From the NCBI RefSeq assembly GCF_964340395.1, contig NC_135571.1:10976440-11040439 (forward strand): DNA of 64,000 bases, written 5' to 3'. Below are positions 1-13,571 of this stretch, one piece after another. Position numbers and translations under genes: made by a program. The DNA is from Glandiceps talaboti. Lineage: Eukaryota; Hemichordata; Enteropneusta; Spengelidae. Below the pieces are notes generated by a model. The model was not told where the DNA came from, ran no database searches, and saw only the letters and a list, made by a program, of their open reading frames with translations. The number at the start of each line of letters is the position of its first letter. The first letter of the stretch is position 1.

Positions 1-174
1 ATGGGCTAGAGTATTTGCATCTGGAAATGAACAAAATTTACAAACAGTGTTATCACCATGACAACGCAAAATCTGACCTTGAAGATATAAGTTTTAAATA
101 ACTGGAGTATTGTATTATACGGTTACTTTATTCTTACGTCAGATTATGTTAATTTGATTTATATCATCTGACAG

Positions 175-345
175 ACAATGTATCGACTGACTGACTGGCT
201 GACCAACTGTATGACAGATTTAGTACTGACTGATTGATTCTCTGACTGATGGCTTGGCTAAATGACTAATATCAAATTCTGACACATTGAATGATGGGTC
301 AATTGACTGACTGACTGAGGGAATGACATGACTGACAGAGTGATA
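175..345. repeat. Degenerate (GACT)n microsatellite
   Basis: Repeated GACTGACTGACTG blocks separated by diverged copies, seen directly. Probably a decayed simple repeat. Confidence 0.7.
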
Positions 346-2181
346 GACTGCATTTGTACAAATGTTCATTACTAAGATATCTAACTTACAATCTCGTCAG
401 TTTGTCAGTAATATTTCCAATATATACAATATATAACTGACTTTTTACGAAAATAGCAACCTAGTCAATCTGTCATCATATTCACATTTGTCTATGCTAT
501 TGATATACATCCGATATTGTGCTACTTATAAACTGACAGGAAATGAAATCTCTAGCAATATAATTGACTTTCATTATTCTCACATCACGTATACTATTAC
601 TTCACCAATACCAATGGCGATAAACTGTCTCCAGCTTTGCTTGAATAAAAAAATCCAGATCGTAAACTTCGATGCCAATGTAGATATTGGTAATATAAAA
701 CTGGTTGAGCCTACTTATGACTAGATTAATCTAGATATGTAGATATTAGATTTGTTTCCAGTGGGGTCCATACAGTGATTCAAGAAAGTGGCGGGATTAG
801 CAAAGGCGGTTTAACTACATGGAATGAGAAAGAATAACAGAATTAGGGAAAACGTTGAGGCAAAGTAACTAATAATGAATAAACTCGCTGTTTTCAGTAT
901 CCCTTAGTGTACTGGACAGATATGATTTAACCGCTTTTTTAAAGGTATTTCTTTGTGTTATATGTTTTATTGATACTAGTAGATTATTCCAGTTCGTGAG
1001 CAGAAAACTTAATTATGAAACATTTGTCACCAGACATTGTGTCGTTTTGCATAAAGGTCAAAAACTGCCTGGGGTCGAACATACGTGTATATGCCACAAA
1101 GCAACGAATTAATGACGGGGTTTTATTCGACATATAGTCATGATTCGTTGATGGATGGATTCGGTGGAAGTTATTATGATGAATGACAGATCGACACCGT
1201 AAACGATACAATTGAACAATTTACAAGAGCATGTATTATTTGGTTTCCCAACTTGATGATACAATAAGAGTGTGAAGCGTAGACTGTCTATCGCCTTCTC
1301 CGTGATGAATATCTGCAGCGTTATATACATGGTTTATTCCTAGAATTCGTGAGTGTTTCCAATCGACTGACATCTAAACTCCTTATGGTGAATGTCTCCG
1401 TAGTTAGACTATGAAATACTCGAATGTGTGAAGTGTACACTAGGGTGGAGGCTCTTGAGGCAAGCTTTTGTAGTTTATTCGTCGTCAAAACGATGAGTTG
1501 ACGCAACCTTGTATATAATAATTAGAGCACTAGATTGACAAAATTCATAGACGATATTGTCATGACGTAATAGCCAAGAAAGGATTGACGTATATACCTA
1601 GATATAAAAAGAGTAAAGCAACAATATGATATCTGAAAGTGGTCTACAAATTATTGATTTGAATTATGATTTTATCAATACATCACGCAAACCTCATGTA
1701 AATACGCCAAAGGCTAATATGAAACATGTTTGTATATGTACTTATAAATTTTCACAAGTGTGATTTCAGCAGCCTACGACTTTTATTCAGGATATTACTG
1801 AAATCGCCATAACATAAGATTTTTCAAAATTTATCACGCCATAATGTTTATCTGGCGAAACCAGTCATAGAGTGTATTTGCTTGGTTCTAGTACAATCTA
1901 TGAAGTACAGTCATTATGTAATATGAATATAACATGTAGTTTATTCTGCATGTGTTTTGACAGCTTGTGGACAGTCATTGTGACGTTAATTGCAGTGGTA
2001 CTAATTGTGTTTGTAGTAGTTCCTGTATGCAAATATAGTTTTGTGACGTCACTTAGACGTTATTGTACTGCAAATACACGTTAATATACAACAAAAGCGG
2101 ATCTCACTGTGCAATACCTTCAAACATCAAACACAGGAAATAAATGTTCCTTGTCAGTGATTCAAACCACTAGCCCTAGAC

Positions 2182-2248
2182 ACTTGTCGTTGGTTTTCAA
2201 AATCTAGTTATCGTGGAGGATTGTTAGATTTGAAAGCCAACGATAAGT
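2182..2248. repeat. Imperfect inverted repeat / hairpin
   Basis: The left arm (2182-2205) and right arm (2226-2248) are reverse complements over about 23 bp with a few mismatches, around a ~20-nt loop. Weaker complementarity continues outward. It could be a decayed foldback element; I do not match it to any known microRNA. Confidence 0.5.
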
Positions 2249-2532
2249 CCCTTGGCTACAAATCATAACTGACGTACGTTAGCTAATATTCAATTCAAGG
2301 AATGGATGGTCACAAAATAATCGTCATAATAGTAGGCACTTGCGTATGTTCAGAAAGTACTGCCACAAGTAACTGTCATTGTATTAAATTATAGTCTATT
2401 ATGCTGATAATGGTAGTAACCGGTGGCGGTGCTTTCTAGATACGCCTAATGACACTAACAATTTGTGATAAGATCATCCTTGAATTAAATCTATAATTAT
2501 AGCCCACGCTTGACTATGCTTTTACGTTTTCT

Positions 2533-4188
<1,656 letters not shown>

Positions 4189-6119
4189 CTGATGAATACA
4201 CAAATACAGCATGATTGTATTGGAGGTTTATTATAGTGACCATATTGTTGACAAATTAATTTGGATTTTTTTATGCGTAAAACAAATTTTCTACTTGAAA
4301 AAAAAAAATTCCGAAACAAGTCAAATAACGTATATCAAGTCAATTTTTGTAACTCACTAAATTGCAAAAGCCAAGAAAATGTCTGAAAAGTTTGTTATTG
4401 TACGTACAATCAATAATAAACATTTGACATATTTTTTTAATATTTTGCAATTTATTGAATTACAGACAGGGTCTTAGTATATGTTGTTTCACATGTTTTT
4501 TTTTCAAGTAGGAAAACACAGTAGAGTTGTTTAAGAATAAAAAATCCATAAAAATTTGTCATCCATTTAGTCACTTTGAAGTGAGTTTTATAAGTGAAGA
4601 AAAGCGCCACCAACGACAGTGCTTCTAACTTTGGTGAACACGTTTCCAACTTTATCGCGTGAAGAAACACAATCTGATAATCATCAGACAATAACACAGT
4701 CAATTATTGACAATTTGTTGTCAACTCAAGGCCAATAGCTCATGTATACACTGAAATAATCGCAGGTATTTGAAAAATTTCAACTTGATATCAAGCACGG
4801 CACCCGGATGTAGATTTCAGTCTTAGAGAATGTACCCTTCAGTCTCGAATTCTCAGAGAAAATTTATTCTACGTGTTTATTCTGTATAATATTGTGTACT
4901 TCATGCCATTTCCAATGAAACCATCAAATAGATTTGACGTACTGTACTTATTACTTTTATATGTAGATCAGACCACGGATGTACCACCAATACATCCATG
5001 GTCGGCCTCCCTTTATACCTCCATGGGTGGACTTAGACTTAAACTTGTAAAGTGTAAATTATATTCCTATAGAATAACGCTTAGTTTAACTTTGGTTTAA
5101 TTTTGTACTTATAAAGATTACATGTTCAACATTTAATTAAGTTAATCTAATTGGATCAGGGTTGATTTCTCGGTAATGTATCACACCAGTATTAATTCCT
5201 TATCATGTTTTCAACCATAGATTACATCAACTGATAGCAGATTAATAACGTAGTACAGAGTTCATGAGACTGAAGTTGTTTTGATGACACAACCCGCGAA
5301 AAATTACCGGTGCGTTTGCTTGCTTGTGGTAAGCAGGAATGAGGCAAGTTTCATGCATAGACATACAATGTATATGTAATTAATATTGGTAACTTATCAA
5401 AGCATTAAACACCACAGAAGCCCAGATCCCATAACTTTGTTTACTGAAAGATCTAGAATGCTACATATTATAATAATCGAGTACGACTTGCTGGAGTTAC
5501 TTTATTACGTCCAAACAAACTGATAAAATGCGTTGCCTGAACCTATCTAAATCAGAGGAATCCCTATTCAAGCTTTTGTGTCGGTTGTAAATTGTTGTTT
5601 TTACCAGATGTTGTCTTTGCTTGAAGTCTCCCCTTACCTCACTTCATTCAAGCAAACGTACAGGTGTTGTTTCGCGGGTTGTAGATTAATGTTGTACCAC
5701 AGTATCACTGTTATGAGACTGTATTTGTTTTGATGGTAAACTGACGTCATCCGACGGTCGGGAGCTCGTTTGTTGTAAAAATGTGCCCTCAGTTCTAGTA
5801 ACAACTCGTCGGTAAAACAAGCATAACAAGTGTGTTTCATTGCAAGACGTTTCTGATCAATTCACTCCCTTATTTAATTACATTTTTCAAAACGTTTATG
5901 GTAACCATGGTAACTTATTCAACACTGACAAATTGGTCAATCTCAATATACGATGCTGTAAGTAAAACACAGAACTATTACTGACACGACAGAAAAGTGT
6001 GTTTTATATTACTACAAGTGCTGATGACGTCATACAAACGATATTTGATTTGAAGATATTCATATCGTTGTCGTTAAATTGGTATTGTGGGAATTTTAGT
6101 TATATTGTATGGTGGCAAA

Positions 6120-6505
6120 ATACAAGAATTCTATGTATGTGGTTCTATGGTATTATGTCAAACATTCGAATTCTATATATATGATGTTATGTCAAATGTT
6201 AGAATTATGCGGTATTCTATCAAACACTGGCAATCTATGGTTATGGTATTATGTCAAATACTAGAATCCTATGTGTTATATCAAACACTGGATTTCTAAG
6301 GTATTATGTCAAATACTAGAATTCTATGGAGTTATATCAAATACTTGACTTCAATGGTATTATGTCAAATACTAGAATCCTGTGATATTTTATCAAACAC
6401 TGGACTTCTGTGGTAGTATATCAAACACTTGAATTCTATGATATTATGTCAAATACTAGAATTCTATGGTATTATGTCAAGCACTGGCATTCTATGATAG
6501 TGTGC
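6120..6505. repeat. Minisatellite, ~28-29 bp period
   Basis: About a dozen diverged copies of a unit like TATTATGTCAAATACTAGAA followed by TTCTATGG, arranged head to tail. Variants with ATATCAAACACTGG alternate with the main form, so there may be a higher-order ~57-bp unit. Short open frames here are repeat-derived. Confidence 0.85.
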
Positions 6506-8689
6506 CATCACCTGGGGTTGTACATAATCAAGACATTGTTCCTGCCATGGGCGAGTATTTATCAGGATGACTTAATTCTTATCATGTTAATCAAACATGT
6601 TACCTACCACATTTCAATCCAGCATATCACCGACCCCAAAGCGATTTGAAGTATTTTTAGCTGAGAGCAATAAATGGTTCAAGTTTGAATGTAGACGCAG
6701 ACAATTTGAACTTGTATGTTCTTGAGTTGATTGCCTCCTCGGGATTGCCGCTAAGGGTTCGGTGGCATTCGTAGGATTTCGGCGTAAAGATATCAAGCGC
6801 AAGCCCGTCACCTCCCACCATGCAGATCGTTACATCGAACGAATCTGTTTAAATTAAGAACGAGATAAAATATGTAAGATTAGTTGACTGTATACTAACG
6901 GTATGTCCTTGAGTCTGAGTCAGCATGCCTGTAGAAATACGAGGTACACATTCGTGAAAAAAATACGACGTTTGGATAAATGACTTTGACCTGAATGAAA
7001 TTAGACCGTTATAAATTTACCACCTCGTGGTCTGAGTTATCACTAACCACAGTCTAACGCTGTTCCATTGTATATATAAATATGCGTAAAACGCTGTTAT
7101 GAGAAATTCACCATTTTTTTGACGAATATTTTGATGCCATTTCGTAAATATGAAGTATTCCCGCGTTTCCAGTCTAAAATAAAATTGAAATATACCAAAG
7201 TTACAAGAAAAAAAATGATTTTCGCTCAACTAAATTTAGGCGGGAAATCGGTCCGTCTGTACTACCACAGAAATAAACAGCGCGGCGATCCATAAAATGC
7301 TGACGTAAATTTAGGACAAAATAAAAAGTAGACCTTTGGTGCAACCTCTCTCATATATCATTAAGAGCATTCAATCGTGCATTCAATTTTCTGAGAGAGA
7401 CGGGTTACAAAAGAAAGCTTTTAAAGGCAGTTGTGTGAAAATTGAATGATATACGATATTCGATCGAAAACAGCGCTAATGTAATACTATTCATGACTGT
7501 TCCTAACCAAGTAAGTGCTTTTTAATGAATAGTGATTGCAATCGAATTAAAATACGGTGTTAGAAACTGCAACGGAAACGAACAATTGCATATCATGGGT
7601 ATATTTTAAAAAACGAATTTCCTGACGACAATCTATATAAGCCTGATTGATCTCTGTTTATGGCTTTAACCGACTCTTTCTGTCGATTTCTGAACGACAC
7701 TTTTTTCAAATTGTATAAACTCCATGATAAATTTTCCAACAAAAAATGATTGATCACATTCTAGGATTACACAATTCATTGATGCAGGCGCGATAAACGT
7801 AAGTGATAGTAAATAAACAAGTTACAGTGAACAGATTTTTTCCCACCAAAAACAAATTATCAGAATTTTTTCCTTTCATCAAAATTTATAATACCTTTAG
7901 AAGGAATGTTCTGAAATATCGCCATACGATTGTGACCATGTTCAACGAAAGTATGTGACAAAACTCCCCCTCCCCCCCCCCAAAAAAAAGAAGAAAAAAC
8001 AAACAAACCAAAACAACCCAAACAAACTGATAAATGAATATGAATTTGTGTCTACCTTTTACGTTAAAACTGGCGGTAATGACTAAGATTCTGCAAAATT
8101 TCACGACTGGTAGCAATTAAATCAAAACTTCGTCTATAACTTATTAAATTCTTAAAAAGGTGTTTGAATATTTTGCAGTGGTGTGTGATTATGTGTGGAC
8201 ATAATGAGGTTGTTCTCAAAGCTAGACGACTTTTACTTGCTATCCTTGTTTCCCTGCCACTGATACTTGCACATCGTGGCATATAGACTCACATCACAGA
8301 ACTGAAATGAAGTACTGCAAATGTCAAAGCTACTGTCAGTGACTTCGTTGATACAGTGGCAGAAGGAAACATTTAACTCTACTGTTTTTTCGTTGTTACT
8401 ATATAAAGATATAAGTAAATATTCCTGTTTGGACATCAAACATGACAGCAACTGAGACACGTTAAAAATGCACTCAGTATCAAATTACAAGCTTTGAATA
8501 AACCCTAAATTCCGTTATATTTGACAAACACTTAAAAAACAAAACAAATTTAAACATAGTACTGCACATTAAAAACTTTAAACTTTTGGTCCATGACCGT
8601 GACGCTACTAGAAATTGGCACCGCCGTTCTCGTATACTAGTCCGAGTTGTAGAGAAACCTCCTGTAACGAAGTCGAGAACTTACCGAAC

Positions 8690-8871
8690 TATCCAATCTG
8701 ATTAAAATCCTTTATTTACCTCTATTTCCATCGTTTTGTGTCGTTTGTTTTGGTACCGAGTGATCGCCGCCTTCCCACACTCGGTACCAAAACAAACGAC
8801 ACAAAACGATGGAAATAGAGGTAAATAAAGCATTTAGACGCTTTCACCACATCGGATATTAATCAGATTGC
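8690..8871. repeat. Foldback element with perfect 53-bp inverted repeat
   Basis: Left arm 8710-8762 and right arm 8778-8830 are exact reverse complements over 53 bp, with a 15-nt spacer (8763-8777). Arm ends read CTTTATTTACC and GGTAAATAAAG. Outside this, CAATCTGATTA (8694-8704) is inverted at 8860-8870, so the whole element is about 180 bp. It is non-coding. It could be a young MITE-like foldback or a transcribed long hairpin; no target-site duplication is obvious. Confidence 0.9.
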
Positions 8872-11189
8872 GAACTACCGAGATCTCACCGAACTACCGA
8901 CATACCCGTTTGTAGCAAATTAATCATGAAAACACCGACTATTTTTATGTTTTCTTTAGGATAAGTATCTAATGTTTGTTGCTGAGATCAATTGGTGGTT
9001 TTCATTGTCTGCAAGGCTGACTTATTGTTCACGCTGAGTACGCTATGTTTGCTGTACGCCCTTCAAATACGAAGAAGTGCATAACGATGCGAATCGAGTG
9101 GGAATTCCTCGTAAAGGACGAATAGTTCGTCTTTTCTTTTGTACTGTTCTGAATTCAGCCAACCGTGCAGGTGAATTCATTATTTCTGCTAAGTTTTCTT
9201 TACAATGATCTTATATTGAAGGTTTTGTCAGCGCAGTAAACTAAGCATAGAAACTGCACAAAGGTACGTTGTCCCGTTATGCATGTCTCATCAATTGTTG
9301 TGAGCAGTGTATTCGGGTCACCGTTTATACCACAGTTCGATTATACGGGTAGCATTGAGGTACATTCATACTCGTAAATCGTGCAAAGGTCATGGTAACT
9401 TGGCGTTTTTGTAGAATGTAGGTTATCTCCGTCAATCATGTCTCACATTTACTCTAACAGACTCAACAGAACTTTTAATTTAGAAACTTTTTAACACGCG
9501 TATGTTTGTAAACTTTAGATAACAATAACGGTAGTTAGCCCAAACAAACAGAAGCTGCCACACGTGTTGAGATTACACTTTATGCCAAGTGCTGTCAAGT
9601 ATATTTTGTTTGTTGTACCAACAATCTTTTTAGACTTGAACCAAACAAATAACTTTCTTTTTGACGGTAACGTAGATAAATGAAAAAAGAATAAAATATT
9701 ACAGAAAACAACCGCCAACGACGACAACAGCGTTAAAAAATGTCGACAGTCTGACAAGTACACGGTGATAACGTTGTAGCTATGAAGTGTAGAGTACACA
9801 TATATCGTCGTTCTACGCTAGTTGCCCTTAGTAACGGTACACAGTTATCGCAGCTACTGGTATGCCTTGTTGATTTCAGAATAATACCATATTTTAAGAA
9901 TCTGGATATGGAATTTAAAATGGTGGGTAAACGATTAAAAGATATCACTTACCCGATGATATGATAATTACATCCGTTTACAACTAAGAGTGTGATTTCG
10001 ACGGAGACGACCACGAACGTCGATCGCAATCCCCTGACGTTCCTCAGCTTGTCGAGTTTTCAGCGGTCAGAGTACCGGGGGGTCAAGTGGACCAGCAGTT
10101 TGTGAGCGGTCTACGTGTCTAGGTATGAAGCTTCTTGCTGAGTGACTGCCAATCAAGCGTTACCAAGAACGGGCGAAACACACGTACAGGACATACAGAG
10201 TTTGTTTGCGAAACCAATTAGATGAAACTTAATGTAATAAAAACGACAGAAGAACAATACCTTGAAGGCTATTGTCCACGATTCTTATGAATCACAACCA
10301 CTCTAAATGCAGACGATTTGTACAATAACTGAATTCATTAGCAGACGTCACTACATGGGCTTCCCTCACAAATTGACAATACGGCGTCACATTTCCAAAC
10401 GCTAGCAACAGTATATCGGATCGAGGCTTGGAAACAGACAATGAAATCGACAATACTAGATACCGCTGCCGAGTTACACATCGCTGCACTGTTTGCACAA
10501 TCACCGCACACTAACCATGATTCTGCGTTGTTTTTTTCACATGCTTACGTGAATCGTTGTTCGAAGTCAGAAGTATAGAGGTCGAGGTATTCATCACCTA
10601 TAAATGTCATCGCCTGATCCTTCAGCTTGACAGTATGTTGTCCGCCATCTGTAATGGACGCTTAAAGGCCCATTATTCAATCCCAGTGTTTCGCATTAAT
10701 ACTATCTTATCAGAGTCATTACAAATTGCATCACAGGATCGCTCTTTTTCAAACGAAGCAATTTCTAGATCCATCTAACAACTCTTTTTCATTTATTTAC
10801 CAAAAGTTGAGTGATGGTGTAGTTACCACGGTGTAAATTTATGTACAAGACTTTTCAAATAAAATTTACGTCATCAAAAAAAAACGGAGAAATTTTACTA
10901 ATGTGAGGACTCAGAATCAATGTGAGAATTACACAGAATGTTAAATACCAGGGGTGAAAGGTCAAATCTCAGTGTGTTCTCTAGAAAGTAATCAATTACT
11001 AGTTAATGTGAAATGAATTACGTGTAATTACAGTGTCATTGATGGAAGTGATAATAATTATAAATCATTGTACATGGTGATATTTTAAGTCAAATGTTTG
11101 AAGGCTTAATAACACGAATGATAAGATGCAAATTCTGTGATGGACTAATATTTAAGTAGAATGACCACGAAAACTTGTAATTTGCGATG

Positions 11190-11560
11190 ATTATTTTAAT
11201 CCGCTCCCAAAAATCAACGCCCTCAACGGAGATCACGATTTCAACCTGTTTCTGTACTACTTATGGATAATATAACCACTGATTAACATGTGCAACGTTT
11301 AAATTTTTGTATTTTAACAATTTTCAGTGAATATCTTGCAGTTGTCTGATCGAAAAATGTCCAGTTACAACCAGTACAGTTTTAACATGGTGACAGATTC
11401 AAAACTAAGATTTCACTCAATATTTAAACTTGTCACTACACTACCTACATATAATATTGACCATATACAATGTCTTTTTATAAGTAATTGACCAATTTTT
11501 AGTGAATATATCTTTGGTATTGTTTGATGGAAAAAATACCTCAGGTGCAGCTGGTGCAGG
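11190..11560. repeat. Dispersed repeat, copy 1 (~370 bp)
   Basis: Aligns along its length with 14690-15060 in the same orientation. Shared landmarks include CGCCCTCAACGG, TATTTTAACAATTTTCAGT, ACACTACCTACA, TAAGTAATTGACCA and ATATCTTTGGT. The two copies differ by many substitutions and small indels, so the duplication is old. No coding capacity; family not recognised. Confidence 0.8.
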
Positions 11561-11600
11561 TGTATGTGTAAGTTTGGGAACCAGCAAAACTTTTAAGTCA

Positions 11601-11800
11601 CGTGTTATTGGTTTCTTACCATCAGATATACAGCCATTACAGATTGGAAGAACAATTTCTGCATCCACTATTTCTCGCGAGACTTCACAATTTTCGCGAT
11701 TTTAATTTATTTTTTCTCGCATACGTAAAAAAAACTTTTAGGGTCAGCAGTGAAAAACTAGAAGGGGGTCGGGTAACCGGCCTTAGAGGACCCAGAAAAG
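11601..11800. repeat. Dispersed repeat, family with GGTCGGGTAACCGG end
   Basis: Matches 24671-24865, including GTGTTATT, TTACAGATTGGAAGAA, GCATCCAC, GAGACTTC, TTCGCGAT and a GGGTC-GCAGT-AAAAACTA-GGGGTCGGGTAAC end. A shorter copy of the end occurs at 28285-28341. Likely an ancient interspersed element. Confidence 0.75.
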
Positions 11801-12860
11801 TCATTTTCAAAAATGATACATCTCGCTATTTCTCTAGAATAGATATACATCTGACTTACAAGAGGCCTTCTATACTGTGCCAGGCTAAGGCGAGATGCCG
11901 TCTGGGGAAACAACGTTGGGCACTTAAACTTGAAATACCCACCGATGGGGGCGTGCTATAGTTGATATATACGGCTATTAACTTCATATGATACATTAGG
12001 TAAAGGACAGTCGGCCATTCATATTTGAAAAATAATTATTTTATTGTACCAGTTCATTTAATAGCAACACAACATTATTTATGTTTTCATTTTTTAGTAA
12101 AACACATTTTTCTTCATAAAAACGATATTATAAGTTCTATCAGTGTGTTTCGTAGTTCCTGAACTAAATATGCTTGTTGATAAATTAATAATGTCGTCTT
12201 TTTTGTCGAAAAGTTCCTAATTTCCTCCGCATATAATTGTCCTGTTGATCTTCTCTGTCTAACATCTCATCAAAACTGTAGACTTTCAATTACATCACGG
12301 TGAGATTTTATCTGCACACTTGATTTGTACTATAACTTATAAGGTGAAAAGCGTGAAATTTGAAATTTTGTGAGGGTGAAATATTTGGCACTTAGCCAAC
12401 AAACTCTCATTTTTGGCTTCGAGTTGTAGCACACTGGTTTCTATGGCGTCATATATTACGTGGTTTTGCAATCTCCAATGAGCAATTGATATGATAAATA
12501 CTGATAAACTGTTCCAACTTCAAACATTTACATATTTACAAGTGTCTACAAATATCTAACATCCCTTACAGAATATTTCTCTGCATTTTATAATTTTTCT
12601 ATGATACACTCTGCGCAGGTCTAAAGCACACACCTTCTTTTTCTTAGCTGCACATAAAACATACAAACATTTGTGAATCTTGTAGTATAAATATCGTATA
12701 AATACACGGATTTGGGGACAAGCATGGAAAACTAACTCCCCAAGTAAAAGCAAATCGTGGACTGAGCACAAAATGGAAATATGAAAGTGACTAAGACAAA
12801 CACACGTCAATCGTATTAAACATACCTGTAAAATAATGTCTATGCATAGCTGTATCCTGT

Positions 12861-12980
12861 GGAAGACGGGTGAGGACAGCGACTGCGAATTGCAAGTCGC
12901 AGATCGCAGTTTTCAAGTCGCAGTCGCAAGTCGCTGGTCGCAGTTTTCAAGTCGCAGGTCGCTGTCCTCACTGGTCTTCC
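12861..12980. repeat. Small foldback element with internal CAAGTCGCAG repeats
   Basis: The 23-bp ends (12861-12883 and 12958-12980) are inverted copies with two mismatches and share GTGAGGACAGCGAC. The interior has direct repeats of CAAGTCGCAG and TCGCAGTTTTCAAGTCGCAG. Non-coding. Confidence 0.8.
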
Positions 12981-13571
12981 ATACTATCCACTTCTGGTAT
13001 ACTTACTCACAACATGTAAATATTTTTGTGATACGGTCAACCCAGTTTACCCAAAGTATATGGACGGTATCTTAGAAGTCTCCACATACAACACATACAC
13101 AAAAAAACTCAAACATAACTTTATAAATATCATACCAAAATGGATGGGAACATCGATTTTATCGACGTGGGCATGCGCATATCAGTGTTAGTTTTGCGCA
13201 TGTCCATTTTATTAGTTTGTAATTTCGTTATGACGACGCTGCTCATCATGCATCACATAGCACTCGCAGACTTTTGTTGAAAATAACATACTTTGAAAAT
13301 GGCTGGCAACTAAACAGGCCTGTTGGCGACATGTAGCGCATTTACTCTTATTACTGGTGTGGCATGTAAATTCGACTGAGTTAGTCATCGCCCAATATAT
13401 CCTATTAAAGCATTCATTCACGATAACTCAATATTTCTGGCCCTAGCTAGTGAACATCACCATGTTTTCCGTCATCGAATCTCGCAAGATCTCGTAAGAT
13501 GGCGTTAGCTACGTCACATGATATAATGTAATCAATTCTGTAGGCCCATAACCTCGTTGAAGTTAGTTTCT

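Larger units (their letters stand above)
1..2532. other. Intergenic region, no supported gene
   Basis: No reading frame here shows convincing coding character. Positions 175-345 are a degenerate GACT/CTGA tetranucleotide tract. A short plus-strand frame at about 1923-2084 encodes one hydrophobic stretch but has no relatives or context. Three short minus-strand frames at 984-1506 show no domain. The remainder is AT-rich unique sequence with one imperfect hairpin at 2182-2248. It lies 3' of the minus-strand death-domain exon that ends at 2533, so part of it may be 3' UTR. Confidence 0.5.
4189..13571. other. Long non-coding stretch between death-domain modules
   Basis: No exon was recognised on either strand. 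It contains the tandem repeat at 6120-6505, a perfect hairpin at 8710-8830, a poly-C/poly-A run at 7970-8000, dispersed repeats at 11190-11560 and 11601-11800, and a foldback at 12861-12980. If the 2533-4188 exons are an alternative end of the 13572-17119 gene, this is intron; otherwise it is intergenic. An AATAAA on the minus strand near 13207 could serve as poly(A) signal for the 13572 gene, about 365 nt past its stop. Confidence 0.5.

Noticed and set aside
984-1506. Three overlapping short minus-strand frames with a faint LINE-tail look
   Set aside because: Only a few residues (NKLQKLASRA) suggest a reverse-transcriptase tail; too weak to call.
1872-2084. Short plus-strand frame with a hydrophobic segment
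   Set aside because: Only ~53 codons from its first ATG, no splice context, no homologue known to me.
6120-6505. Regularly spaced ~28-bp repeats reminiscent of a CRISPR array
   Set aside because: Contiguous diverged tandem units without unique spacers, in a eukaryotic genome.
11502-11961. Plus-strand frames up to 119 codons
   Set aside because: They overlap the dispersed repeat at 11601-11800 and have no protein-like conservation in its other copy.
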